In this document: piece by piece, positions 47,583 to 59,681 of the stretch | Numbering within the stretch: position 1 is the first letter of the stretch | Layout: every line of letters begins with the position of its first letter | From: Poa pratensis | Lineage: Eukaryota; Streptophyta; Magnoliopsida; Poales; Poaceae | Assembly: GCA_947311845.1 (NCBI GenBank) | Contig: CAMZMU010000027.1 | Span: 30,332,125 to 30,396,124, forward strand | Length of the DNA: 64,000 nucleotides | Direction: 5' to 3' | The notes under the pieces: generated by a model | What the model was told of the DNA's origin: nothing | Databases searched by the model: none | What the model saw: the letters and a program-made list of their open reading frames with translations, nothing else | Program-made: the position numbers and the translations under genes

Positions 47583-48072
47583 CTGGGTTACTGCCCCGTT
47601 CTCTCCTTGTGAAACTAAGATGATGAAAGAGCATAATGCTCTTTTTTATATTACTATTCACTCTGCTTAATGGATAACCATTTGCTACCGATGGGGGAAT
47701 TGCTTCTTATTTCCAATTTAGACAAGGATTCTCACCAAAGGAAATCAGAAATTCCATATACCATATAACTCCAGGTTTTTTAGAGGAAAGGAACCCCAGA
47801 AGGGGCCCCCAATTTCAATTAAAAAATTGGCAAGTCTAATCAGTTTTATAAAGTGGCAAGAAACATCGACAAAACAAACATTACAACCCCTGCTGATGTC
47901 AAAAGACAAAACCCCGAAAAGAGACAATTAAACATGGAACTGAGCTAGATATAAACCAAATACTAGGACAGTAATCTTTGATTAAGCATAAGCACACGAC
48001 ATCTATACGAGTTTTCCCTCGTTACAGAACAACCAGATAGGATCTAACACGCAACACCAACGGAGACTGACT
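47583..48072. other. Host spacer between solo LTR and gypsy element
   Basis: Contains ggttttttagaggaaagg near 47774, which could be the reversed poly(A) end of an old LINE. Otherwise unremarkable. It continues on the far side of the gypsy insertion at 60185. Confidence 0.35.
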
Positions 48073-48077
48073 GTATA

Positions 48078-48582
48078 TGTCGAGGTATTGGTAACGCGGA
48101 ACTACTAGAAGTATTCATACGTACCGTAGAGGAGGTGGGGAAGAACGTGGAGGGTTCCAGTGACGGGATTGCACACACGATTTTACCCAGCTTCGGATCT
48201 CACAACGGCGGCGAGATCCTACGTGCTGCTATAATTCACTCAAGGCAAATATGTGTACAGGTTACAATGAGGTTGTATGCGTTGCCCTAAGGCTGCTGGA
48301 AGGCTGGCTTATAAAGGCGCCAAGTCTTCCCCTACAAGGAAAGTCTTAACCGACCTAGATCACGAGTCCTAGACTAACACGGCAACAAACCCTAACTTGC
48401 TCCCTAAGGCGAACGCAGCCAGGCCTTCGTCTTGGACTTCACTAAGCCAGCCCAGAGCTTATCCTTGCGCCTAAGCCCATGAGGCCTTCTCCATTAAGCC
48501 CTCCGGCTTTATCTGATGGGCCTCCTGGTGGGCCAGGTTTTATCCACCGTGGCAGGTATACCCGTTCGGCATAACCTCCACA
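48078..48582 (-). repeat. 3' LTR of the gypsy element
   Basis: 505 bp, starting TGTCGAGGTATTGG and ending CATAACCTCCACA on the plus strand. It contains gcttataaaggcgcc (about 48308-48322), a TATA-like core readable in both directions because ttataaag and its complement are alike. Confidence 0.93.
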
Positions 48583-48969
48583 GTAGTCCCCGGAAAGGTT
48601 TAAGTTCTTCGTTTGCCGTCTTTGTGAAACACGGGCTTTCGCCTTTGTGCAAGGCGGACAGAAGAGCTTGGAGCATTCCAAAATGAGACATTCAGTCTGC
48701 CTTAAGGATTAAGCCGAACTCTCCTGCACTTGGAACAATCTGGCAGAAAGATTCTGTCAGCGTTGAGTCTTGTCGTGACGTCACCGCAGTCAAAGCCAGT
48801 CCACGACAGTCTGGACAGCAGAGAGACGTTGTGCCGCCATTACTGCTATTTTTCCGCACACGATCTCCGAGGCGTGCGGGAGAAGATGCCCACTAACTGA
48901 CCGTTGCGGGACGCGTGGCGAAAATCACGCGAGCGTTATCTCACCGCACTAATCGCGGCGCACGGCCCC

Positions 48970-48977
48970 ATAAAAGG
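48970..48977 (+). promoter_or_regulatory. Candidate TATA box for the plus-strand ORF of the gypsy element
   Basis: ataaaagg within ccccataaaagggga lies 110 bases upstream of the ATG at 49080. It is outside the LTR and points away from the gag-pol direction. Confidence 0.45.
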
Positions 48978-49079
48978 GGAACTGATTTTCTCCATCGGTT
49001 CATTTCCTGTTCATCGTCCTCCTCGCTCCATCCTATCTGAACTCCGGCGAGCTCCACCACCACCACCTACGCACCCCCC

Positions 49080-52000
49080 ATGGAGAGCTCCGATGCAACC
49101 GCGGGAGCGGCAACGGCAGCGGCGTCGGCGGCGGCGGAGGGACAAGATCTGGCCATGAGGGGATCGAGCACCGCGGATGCATCTGCATCTCGCGCGGCAG
49201 CGGCGACAAGTTCTGCGGCCACCTCCATTGAAGCAGAGAAGAATGCCCAGCCCTCCGACGAGGGCGATGCGGCGGAGGCAGAGGAGGAGGGAGAGGAAGC
49301 ATCATCCCGCAACTGGGCAGCTTCCACCATCACCGACGCGGACCTCACGCAGCTGGAAAAGGAGGGCATCCTCCACCACAGGAGAAATGCCACTGGCGGT
49401 CAGCGTACGGCCACCCTGCTCCAGATCCCGCCGGCGATGAACGAGTGCTCCTCGTCTCACATCTCCTCCGCGGTTTGTCTTTGCCTCCGCATCCTTTTTT
49501 CCAATCAGTCTTAGACTACTATGGCCTTCAGCCTCACAGCGTAGGCCCCAATAGTATCTTGTACATAGCTGGCTTTATGGCTTTATTCGAAGGATACTTA
49601 GGCATAGAGCCCAGCTTAGAATTCTTCAAGTACTGCTTTACTTGCAAGCGCCAAACAGAGAAGGAAGAACTGCTTTCCTTAGGAACAGTTAGCATCAACC
49701 TTCGTAGAGGCAGAGACTGGTATCCTAAGGCGCCAAAAATAGATTCCATTAAAGGCTGGAATAGCTCCTTCTTCTACTGCAAAGACATGGCGCCAGTAGG
49801 CAAAGACATAGGACTTCCTCGCTTTTCTCCTTTGCCTGCGGAGCCTCGCCTTTCTTGGGGCGAGAAACCACTGAAGGTCCTTCCTGACAACCTCCGTCGC
49901 ATGCAAAGGCGGATTGAGTATTTGACAAAGACTGCTGTGCCCAAGCTCACGGGCGCAGACACCATCCTATGTGGTTGTCAAGACGAATCCAGCCTTTGAA
50001 AGATCGCAAAGGACTCATGTGCCACTACACGGACCAGAAGAAAGATCCCCTCCGTGTTAGTGAGAGTGACCTTACGCAAGACGCCCTTGTGTATCGCTTT
50101 AAGAGGATTGCCAAGGAAAGGATCCAGCTGACAGAGCAGCGTCCTATGTACACAGCCGCCAACCCAGCTCCAAAGGTAAGGCATTTACCACTACTGTTTT
50201 TATACTTCCACAATGTTTGCCTTACTAACACCACTTTTGATTTCAGCTCGCCCTTTTGCCGGATAATCTGCTGGCTCCTTTGTTTTACGTGCCTGAAGCG
50301 GCACCCGAGCCCTCAAAGACTCGGAAACGAAAGGCTTCAGGAGCTACTGCAGCAACTTCAGCAGCAGAAAGGCGGAAGCGTGAGAAAGCCATCCCTGTTA
50401 ACGCCGAAGTGCTCGACATTGAGGACGATGAAGATGCGGCCTTCAATGCTCCAGTACAGAAGTAAGCCGAACCTCAATTTCTTTAGTAAGGCGAACAATG
50501 TCTATGAATGTTATCTTATTTTGTATGTGATTTGCAGGATCAAACCAACTGCACCTCTCAAGAGGAAGAAAGTAATTTCTTCCAGGCAAAGAAAGACTGA
50601 GCCTTCTCCAGCCATCGCTCCCCCCACTCCCTCCGTTCAACAAGAGACAGCCCCAGGCCCATCTGAAGATCATCATATAGATCTGGACTCAGCCGTCTTA
50701 CCTGATAAGACGGAAACTGAAAAGTTGGCCAGGGCTGCCGCTGCTGGGAAGGCGGCGGTACTTCAGTCAGAAGAGCCGAACGAGCCCATTACTCGTGAGG
50801 CTATCCGCAACATGGTGAAGCAAGAGCTCTTTGACGACGAGGGGTACATCTTACCCAACATCGCCGCCATGCTTGCCGATGAGAAGGAGCGCAACGAGCC
50901 GCCTCCGAAGCTAAGGCCAGTTGGCAACATTGACCATCTTGAACTGGAAGATAATTGTGACGAGCTGTACGTCACAATGAAGAAGAGCTACAAAGCCTTG
51001 AAGGCCATGATGCAGGTAAACATTCCGTCTTTATGTACATACTAGTCCCCGGGCATTACGTTGTGCTTTGACTAAGCCGACGTAATGGCCTTTCTTTAAT
51101 GTGATAAAGACTCAGTCCCCAAGCCCATTGTAGCCATACCTTACTGCTTTACCTTTCTTACTTACTACTACCCTTGCCTTAGCAGAGCAGTGAGCAACTT
51201 ACATGCGATCTATGGTACTCACTGAGTAACCAAAGGCAAGTGCTCAAGCAAGCCGTCGCCGAAAATAAGGCGAACAAAGGTAAATGTTGTTCTTTCACAT
51301 GCAATGTGACTTTAGTTCATTTTAAGACATAAGATGCTCAACACATGCAATGTGTTTGCGCAGCTGTTGTGGCGAAGGCAAAACAGATCGTCAGCGAGAC
51401 TGGCGATATAGAAGTGGTAAGGCGGGAAAATGCCGCCTTGTTTAAGCAACTGGAGGAGAACCGAAAGACGGCCGAGGCCAATCTTAAAGCCGTCCAAGAC
51501 AGCGCCGCTGAAGGACAGAACGCACTGAAGGCAGAACTTTGAAACTGCAGCGACAGGCTGAAAAGGATGGGCTCCTAATCCAGAGCTTACAAGGTCGTCT
51601 TGAACGCCAAGCTGATGAGAGCACCGCCATTGACGAGAACTGCTAAGTAAGTCTTTCTTCTTTACTTCTCGCACTTTCTGTCACTTTTCGCCTTTATTCA
51701 AACAGTTCATGCGCCTTAATTTTTTCCATTCCTCCCTTCCTCAGTTCCAGCTGGATTTGGGGAAAGGCTTACCTCTGAGACGCGCCTGGAGCTTATCTTG
51801 GAGTGTGGCGAGATTGTGTCAGGGCTGTATGCTGCGGGAAGAGACGTTGTTGCCAACATCTTCCCAAAACAGCTGCCCCAAGTGACAAACACCAGCAACT
51901 TGCTGCCACTTCTTCAGAACTGCGTCCCAGAGGTGGTGGAGCGTCTTCGCTCAGCAGCTAGAGGCGGAGCAAAACTTGCTCTAGGACTTGTTCGCGGCCA

Positions 52001-52350
52001 CTACCCCGAGTCAACATGTGGCGCGTTATCAAGTGTTTCCCAGCCAAGGACAGAGACGGCAACGAGCTCGTCAAAGAAAAGGTCTATGCCTCTGTCTCTG
52101 GCTTTGCCTCAGCCGTTGCGGAGATGGTAGACTTGTCATCTTCTTCTCCAAGAAGCCTGTGCCTCCCCGTCCTGACGACGTGTCTGATGACGAAGCCGAA
52201 GCCCCACCACTGGCAATGGCGATGAGTCAGAAGACGGAAATGAAGAAGAAGAAGAAGGCGAGTCTGAAGCTACGCTGGATCCATCCAAGTCCCCTGTGCC
52301 TTCGCCTCCTCAGTCCCCTGCATAAGATGCAGGAAAAAACTTTGCATTAA
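49080..52350 (+). pseudogene. Opposite-strand gypsy accessory ORF (Transposase_28-like)
   Basis: A multi-exon or frame-broken ORF on the strand opposite to gag-pol. It opens with MESSDATAGAATAAASAAAE and TDADLTQLEKEGIL. About 49508-49960 carries VLDYYGLQPHSVGPNSILYI, AGFMALFEGYLGIEPSLEFF and WNSSFFYCKDMAP, matching the 'putative gypsy type transposon' family (Transposase_28, PF04195). Further parts: 49975-50176 (RRIQPLKDRKGLMCHY), 50247-50462 (basic, KRKASGATAATSAAERRKRE, followed by gtaagc), 50539-51015 (ending before gtaaac), 51360-51540 (helical, EVVRRENAALFKQLEENRK) and 51740-52250. Several intervals end in gt and start after ag, so introns are likely. A frame change at about 49965 cannot be spliced away simply. 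Its function is unknown; such ORFs occur in Tat-lineage elements. A TATA box lies upstream. Confidence 0.7.
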
Positions 52351-52848
52351 GCGTGTCATGAAAGATGGCACAAAAGACTTGTTAAGTTATGTTTTGTAAT
52401 GGCAGGAGCCTTTTTATCTGTTGAACATGTTTGTTTTGCAACGCATGCACTTATTTTTAAAAGGCTTGCAAACTATGCTCCTTATCCGTCTTCAAGTTTT
52501 CTGGCTTATATGCTTTAGCCTTTTCGTATGCTGGCAGAACCTAAAGCACGGAACACTTCGCTGGCAACAGGGTTAGTAACCAAACTGTTTAAACACAGAA
52601 ACGGCGCCGGCTTTTGGTGCGTAAAGCATCTACTAAGACAAGCCAGCATATATGCGATCAGATAAATACTCTTAGACGGATGCAATTTTAATTTTTGTAA
52701 GGCCTTAAGGCAAAAGCATCATGTGAGTAACCACAAGCACGAAGCCAATTCGGGTTAACATTGATATTTTTATCGAAATATATGATCAAATGGAAATAAA
52801 AGACGGCGAGAACTCATGCATAAAAATAATTGAGGGAACCAAAGACTT

Positions 52849-53169
52849 TTATTTCATAATCATATATGGTGTGATTACAATAGAATTGCTAAGTGTAAAA
52901 AGGACGTAGCTGCTCAATGTTCCAAGGACGTTTCGTCTCCTTGAGCATGCTTCTTCGTTCCTTTTCCTTTTGCGGCCTCTTTTCTTTTTCTTCTCGATAT
53001 CACGGAGGTCCACAAGATAATATGCCCCGTTCTTAAGCGCTTTGCTGATAACGAAGGGTCCTTCCCATATGGGAGATAGTTTGTGCTCCTTTTGCTGAAC
53101 AAGGCGAAGCACCAAATCGCCTTCTCGAAACGATCTCCGTCTTACCTTGCGACTGTGGTAACGCCGCAT
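52849..53169 (-). pseudogene. Gypsy integrase C-terminal part
   Basis: Contains REGDLVLRLVQQKEHKLSPI and WEGPFVISKALKNGAYYLVD, the GPY/F-type C-terminal module of gypsy integrases. It is followed by a Lys/Arg-rich tail. It is separated from the integrase core by a frame break near 53170-53450. Confidence 0.85.
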
Positions 53170-53453
53170 GTTCTGCTGATAAATGGCGGAGCGCTGAAGC
53201 GCTATCTCACGCTCTTCTTCGAGAAGGTCTAAGCCATCCTGTCTGGCTTCTTCTGCGTCTGCTTCAACGTAGGCTGTTACACGAGGTGTGTCGTGCAGGA
53301 CATCGTTGGGAGTACCGCTTCAGCGCCATATATGAGAAAGAAAGGGGTATAGCCTGTTGCGCTGCTTGGAGTTGTGCGTATGCTCCATAAGACAGCAGGT
53401 AATTCTTCTACCCATGCTCCAGCTGCTCTATGCAAAGGCACTTAATCTTGGCT

Positions 53454-54023
53454 TTATTCCCTGTAGATTATACTGTTGGTTCGCTCAACTTGGCCATTCG
53501 ATTGTGGATGAGCCACAGATGCTAAGTCCAAACGAATACCAACTTCACCACAGTACTTTGCCAGTTCTCCTACGGCGAAGTTTGTCCCATTGTCCGTAAT
53601 GATACTGTGGGGGACGCCAAATCTCGTTATAACCTCAATGACGAACTTCTTGGCTGTTGCCCCATCAAGCTTTTTTATGGGCTTAGCTTCAACCCACTTG
53701 GTGTATTTATCCACCGCAACTAAGAGATGTTTGACGCCGCCTCGCGCAGTCCTGAATGGACCTACCATGTCCAGTCCCCAGACCGCAAATGGCCACGTGA
53801 TTGGAATGGTGCGCAATTCCTGGGCTGGCATCTTTGGCTGTCTTGCATACTTTTGGCATCCAACGCATTTCTTGACGAGTTCTTCTGCGTCTTGCTTTGC
53901 TGTGAGCCAGTAGAATCCATGTCTAAAAGCTTTGGCGACAATTGCTCGGGCAGAGGCATGATGACCGCAACATCCACCATGGATCTCTTCTAGTATCTCT
54001 GTCCTTCTTCCGGCGAAACGCAT
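53454..54023 (-). pseudogene. Gypsy integrase zinc finger and catalytic core
   Basis: HHCC finger (HGGCCGHHASARAIVAKAF and CVGCQKYA). Core motifs are WGLDMVGPF (first Asp), IITDNGTNF (second Asp) and SNGQVERTN (Glu), so the DDE triad is present. It inserts element DNA into the chromosome. This frame ends after IIYRE, earlier than a complete integrase. Confidence 0.9.
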
Positions 54024-54177
54024 CGTTGATATACACCTGTGGTACTCCGCTTGTATAGCTCTCCATTTATTATTGTGTATGCCTTAGCTCTGCGCACAAC
54101 TTGCCGCCTTAATACTTCATCCTCTGGCTCTTCCTTGTTAAGGAGGAAATTTATGTAGGGCTGTGTCCAATCTGGCT

Positions 54178-55833
54178 TCACCAGCATGACGGAAACAGAC
54201 TGCGAAGCCATGGGGTCATCCTCATCTCCGCCTTTAATAGACGGCACGTACAGGTGCTCCAAAATATATCGGAGGGCACCTTCGATCTTTTCGAGCCCAT
54301 TCTGGCTAAGGCGTCCGCTGCTTCATTTTCCTCCCTTTTGATATGCTTGACTTCTAAGCCGATAAAACACCGACCAAACTCGTCTACCGTGCGTCGGTAT
54401 TCAGCCATTGTAGGGCTCTTCGCGTCCCATGCCCCTTCTAACTGTTGAACAACGAGGTCTGAATCGCCATAGCACAAAAGACGGCTAATGCCCAAATCCT
54501 TTGCGACGTGCAATCCATGCAACAGAGCCTCGTATTCTGCAACATTATTAGTGGCATTGAAGTGTATCTGCAAGACATAGCACATCTTGTCTCCTTTAGG
54601 GTTCTTCAGTACCACGCCAGCTCCCGATCCCTGCAACATTTTGGAGCCGTCAAAGTGCATAACCCAATATTCTTCGTCAGGGAGGGGAAGTTCATCCATT
54701 GCTTCTGTCCAGTCTGCGATGAAATCAGCTAAGGACTGGGATTTGATGGCTGTACGTGGCTTGTACTGGATGTCGAAGGCTGCCAATTCAATTCCCCACT
54801 TAGCCACACGTCCAGTGGCATCGGTGTTGTTTATAATGTCACCCAATGGCGCCTTACTGACTACCGTGATTGGGTGCTCTTGGAAATAATGGCGTAATTT
54901 TCTGGCTGCGAAGAAAACTCCATAAGCCAGCTTCTGATAGTGAGGGTATCGTTGTTTGGATTCGGAGAAGACTTCGCTGATATAATATACCGGCCTTTGT
55001 TCCGGTAGCTCCTTGCCCTCTTCCTTTCGCTCAACAACAACCACTGCACTAATAACTAGGTTGGTAGCCGCCATGTAAAGTAGCATCGGCTCTTGTGGTA
55101 GAGGAGACGCTAATATTGGTGCTGAAACTAAGGCGTCTTTTAACTGTGCTAAGGCTGCATCTGCCTCTTCAGTCCAGACGAACGTCTTAGTTTTCTTCAA
55201 CAACCTGTATAGGGGTAAAGCTTTATCCCCAAGCCTACTAATAAATCGGCTTACAGCTGCTGCAGATCCTGCGAGCCTTTGGACATCTTTAAGACAAGTA
55301 GGCTTTTTGATGTCCATGATAGCTCGAATCTTTTCTGGGTTAACCTCAAGACCTCTTTCTGAAACAATGAAGCCTAAAAGTTTTCCTGCTGGGACGCCAA
55401 AAAAGCATTTTCCCGGATTTAGCTTCATGTTATATTTTCTCAAGTTATCAAAGGTTTCTTGAAGGTCAACGATGAGATCGCCGCGTTTTCGCGACATAAC
55501 GGCAATGTCATCGACATAAGCGTGAACATTGCGGCCTATTTGATCGTGTAGGCAACGTTGTATGCACCGTTGGTACGTTGAGCCAGCGTTTTTAAGCCCG
55601 AAAGGCATAGTTATGTAGCAAAACGTTCCGAAAGGTGTGATGAAGGAAGTCTTAATTTGGTCAGACTCCTTCATCTTAATTTGGTGGTAGCCAGAGTAAG
55701 CGTCCAAAAAGCATAGTAATTCAGAACCTGATACAGCATCTACGACCTGATCAATTCGCGGCAATGCGAAGGGGTCTTTAGGACAGGCTTTGTTTAAGCC
55801 GGTGAAATCTATGCACATGCGCAAGTCTTTCAC
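54178..55833 (-). pseudogene. Gypsy reverse transcriptase and RNase H
   Basis: 551 residues open. RT motifs: MCIDFTGLNKACPKD, FLDAYSGYHQIKM, MPFGLKNAGSTYQR, AYVDDIAVMSRK (catalytic VDD) and LLGFIVSERGLEVNPEK. A first RNase H (ASPLPQEPMLLYMAAT to KAPLGDII) is followed by a second, archaeal/plant-type RNase H (YWVMHFDGSKMLQGSGAG, NVAEYEALLHGL, YGDSDLVVQQLEG, ENEAADALARMGS). Two RNase H-like domains in tandem are typical of Tat-lineage elements. The RT N-terminus lies upstream in other frames (55834-56500). Confidence 0.93.
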
Positions 55834-56523
55834 GTCCTTCTTAGGTACTAATACAGGATTTGCTAGCCAATCTGTGTGGATAACCTCTCTAATGAAATTA
55901 GCGGCACTAAGCCGAGCTACCTCTTTTCCTATTGCTTTCTTCTTCTCTGGACCAAGCGACGAAGACCTTGTTTTACTGGCTTGGCACCTTTGGCGACATT
56001 AAGGCTGTGCTCGGCAAGTTCCCGGGGTACTCCTGGCATGTCTGATGGTGACCATGCAAAAATATCCCGTTGCTCACGGAGGAACTTGACGAGCGCGCCT
56101 TCCTATGCGTCACTGAGGTCCGCCCTATGTTCGTCGTCTTGCTTGCATCGGTTCCAGCGCGATCTTCTTCGAGTTTGAGCTGGCCTTGAAAGTGACATCC
56201 GAGGCGCAAGGAGGCTTTTTACCATCCGGCATTTCATTGGTGTTAACTTCTTTCTTGTACTGCTCAGCTCTTCTTGCTGATGACTGCTTCTGCTAAGATG
56301 GCGTTTCCTGCTTCGCATTCCTTCGCCTTCTTGAAGTCGCCATTGACCGTGATGACGCCGTTTGGTCCAGGTATTTTGAGCTTGCTGTAGATGTAACACG
56401 GGCGTGCCATGAATTTGGCAAAGGCTGGGCGGCCAAAGATTGCGTGATACGCACTTTTGAATTCCCACCACTCAAAGGCAACTTCCTCAGTCCTATAGTT
56501 TGTTTCGTCACCGAAGGTGACGT

Positions 56524-57190
56524 CTAAGACATTGTTCCCATAGAACTGGCCTGCCTGCCTGGCACTATGCCGTGAAACTTGACTGTGCTATGTTTTAGCT
56601 GTGTCTCAGAAAGGCGCATGCGCTTTAAGGTTTCAAGATAGAGGATGTTGATGCTACTCCCTCCATCCATAAGCACCTTAGAAAGCCTGCATTGCTGCAC
56701 AATTGGGTTTACAACGAGCGCGTAATTCCCTGGGTTCTGTGGAATATGATCAGGATGATCGTTGCGGTCCCATGTAATGGGGTGCTCGGACCAGTTGAGA
56801 TACTGGGGAACCTGGCATAGTGGCATTGAGTTCCCTCCAGGCTGCCTTTTCCTTTTTGGCCGAAGGAGTGGCAAGGAAAGTAACAAGGCTTGTTTCGACC
56901 CTTGGAAACTTGTTGCTCCTCTTGTGCTTTGGCTCCTGATCTTCCGGCTCCGAAGCACTTTCCTCGTTGTCCTTCTGCTCTTTCTTGTCTTTACGGTTCT
57001 TGCGCTTGAACTGTTTTGCCTTGAAGCCAGCGTCCGGATCCTTCTTGATATCATCGTTAAGGCGGCACTGCCTGTTGGTATGGGTGCATTTGCCAAGCTT
57101 GCTATGATGGGCACAAGGTTCATCTTTGATGTCGTCATAGGTGATTTTAATGGGTCTTGACCCTTGACTGTCATCGCCTTCTTCTGCCAT
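56524..57190 (-). pseudogene. Gypsy aspartic protease region
   Basis: Two overlapping frames cover a Lys/Arg/Glu-rich linker with CTHTNRQC (a partial zinc-knuckle-like motif) and then the retropepsin region with LMDGGSSINILYLETLK, where the active site is DGGS, as seen in Tat-type proteases, rather than DTGA/DSGA. The downstream half changes frame near 56520. Confidence 0.75.
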
Positions 57191-57230
57191 CTGCTAGCCC
57201 CGCTCTGGCCACCCTTCTTATTGGCAAAGG

Positions 57231-58112
57231 CTACCTCCTTTGATGGTCCTGGCGCATCGTTGGCTTCTTCTTTTTCCGGCTTTGATTGTTGTTTCGCTTT
57301 TCCGGGTTAACAGCTATGTCCATGCGCAGATCGCCGTCGTCAGCTCGAGCGTCGTCTTCTGCTGCAGCGTAATTGTTCGCGCTGTCTAAGAGCTCGCCGA
57401 GGTGTTTGATGTTTTGGCTGGCTAACATATATCTCATCATGTTGCCTTTCTTCAGGCTGTTCATAAAAGCATGTATGGCCTGGATCTCAGAAACGTCTTC
57501 GCATGCATTCTTTGTCTCTGTCCATCGAGCTATGAAAGCTCTGCTTGACTCCCCCTCCACTTGAGCGCACTTTAGTAGATCTGAGTAAGCCTTTGGACGT
57601 TTGTATGTGCATGAGAAGTGTTGCATGAATGTTTTCTGCATGTCTTGCCAATTGTGGATACTCTTTTCTGGCAAAGTGTCGATCCATAACCGGGCCGTTC
57701 CCTCCAACATGAGTGGAAGAAAACGTACAGCTGCATTGTAATCACCGTCATTAATACCAACGGCGTGGATGTAATCAGGCAGCCATATGTCCGGTTTGTC
57801 AATGCCATTGTACTTGTCCACAATTTTCTTGACATTGCCTAGCGAGGATGGGAGTTGCACCTTGCGAATCGCCGGTCCAAAGCACAGGGCCCAGGTAAGA
57901 CTCCTCTTTGGCCGCTTTAATCTCATCGAGACGGATGCGGGCGTCTGAGATATGAGTGTTTTCCCTGGCTGGCCCTTTGTTGGATTGGCTACGCCTTGGC
58001 TCCTCCTGACGGCTTTGGCGATGAGGGGAGCGGGAGCGAGATCGCCTTTGAGGCGGATCTCTGTTGCCCTATTTCCTTCGTCTCTTGCCCGTGCTGCGGG
58101 CGGAGGTGGCAT
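57231..58112 (-). pseudogene. Gypsy gag core
   Basis: Contains KYNGIDKPDIWLPDYIHAV, NDGDYNAAVRFLPLMLEGTA, WIDTLPEKSIHNWQDMQKTF, GESSRAFIARWTETKNACED and KHLGELLDSANNYAAAED, the retrotrans_gag (PF03732) signature of plant gypsy elements. It forms the particle shell in the cytoplasm. The N-terminal 60 residues are out of register with the leader ORF. Confidence 0.88.
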
Positions 58113-58429
58113 GTTAAGCCGGTCACCCCACGCCGTGCGTCCTTCCCCTTGTCTTGATCTCTTTCACGGCGAGGCGGATCATTCTTCTTATGGCGTGTGT
58201 TATCCTTTGCCGGTGGTCGTCCTTGCCTTTGTCACTATGGCGATTGGACCCAGTCTTTGACTCATCCCTGTGTTTGTCAGGAACTTTGTCCTTCCTAGGT
58301 TCTTACCCTTATTGCCATGGCTACTGGAACCAGCTGGTTCCTCTGGATCTCCACCGCCGGCAACGGCTGTCTTGCAAAGACGCGTGTCGTCCGCCAGTTT
58401 TGAGTTTGAGTCCGCCTTAGCCTGCTGCT

Positions 58430-59598
58430 CTACCGCCTTTTCGATGAGCATTTTAGAATAATGGTGGCGCTCTTCAATTGGACTGCTTCGTCTCCCATGA
58501 TTTCCCTGGCCGCCTCTAGGTTTTTGGCCGGGGTGGAGAAGAATATGACTCCATCAGGGTTAACTCTGAAAGAGTATTTCTGCCAAGGCTTTAAAGGCTT
58601 TTGGGCAGAAGTCTTCTCGAAGTTTCCCTGCAGATCCCGATGCAGAAGAGGGTCACGTATACTTCGTATTTTGCGGAATTTCTCAACATCGCGCTCACGC
58701 TGGTACTCTTCCTCTTCTAGAGCCTTTCCAACTAGGATTAACTCTTTTTCCTTGTTCAGGAGGGACAACTTATACTTGATGTTGACTTCAGTCTCAGCCA
58801 GGAGCGCTTTCCGTCTTTCCTCAAGTTCAACCGCGGTTGGATTTGGTCCCAAAGGTGTTTTGAGAAGCTCCAATGCGCGCATGTGTTCCTCCTTTGACCG
58901 CTCCAGGTCTTCTTCAATAGGCGTAGCCGGGGGAGGCCTTTTAGGGTCCAGCACATCCTCTGGCTTTTCCGCCTTGTCACCAATGTGTTTGATGCTAGAG
59001 GAAACTTCAGCCTCGTCTGGCTTAGCCGCGGCCGCACCATCCTCAGAGCTATCTGTGCCGGGAAAGTCATTAAGACTTCGTTTGGATCGGATGAGCCATA
59101 GCCTCGCGCGGCAACCTGTGCTGCAAAGTCTTCCTCCTTATGCTCATCGAGATCTGAATCTTCCGCCATTGGAGCGGTGCCATCAGATCCGGCTTCTGAG
59201 TCTGCTCCTGTCTGTAAGGCAGGTAATATTGACTCAGGGTCAGATTCGGCCGGCTTAGGGCCAGATGCGTCAATGACACCGACAAAGCGAGAGGCGGGCT
59301 CCATAAGCTCATAAGAGCTGGAGTCAGAATCGCTTTGGGTATCAGAGTCACTCAGATCGCGATAGACAAAGGCCTGATCCGATCTGTGTTGTTGCTCGAT
59401 TGCATAATCGATGGGGTGGTGGGTGGGCCAAAAGGCGGCGGATCCCCTGGGGAATCCATACGCCTCAGCCGTAAAACCCATGAAGATGTTGATGGTGCCG
59501 AAGGGGACGACGAAGCTTGACACCAGTGCGTCGTTTGCTGGACGTAGGACCGTCGTCTTCGATGCACCCAAAGTTGTTGATGATGCGGGCGCGACCAA
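58430..59598 (-). pseudogene. Gypsy leader/pre-gag ORF
   Basis: Starts at the ATG at 59598 with MVAPASSTTLG, then an acidic Ser/Asp region (SDSDTQSDSDSSSYELMEPA) and, after a frame change near 58950, a charged helical region (ERSKEEHMRALELLKTPLG, ELEERRKALLAETEVNIK). It is an N-terminal extension of gag common in large Tat elements. No catalytic motif. Confidence 0.6.
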
Positions 59599-59660
59599 CC
59601 GCCATAGTCTTGCCGATCTCGCCCAATGCTCCCGCCTGAAACAAAACTCCCGACGCCTTG

Positions 59661-59680
59661 GGCCCCACGGTGGGCGCCAA
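59661..59680 (-). other. Candidate primer binding site of the gypsy element
   Basis: On the minus strand ttggcgcccaccgtggggcc follows the 5' LTR after one base. The tggcgcc start is usual for plant gypsy primer binding sites. The tRNA cannot be named with certainty from memory. Confidence 0.6.
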
Positions 59681-59681
59681 C

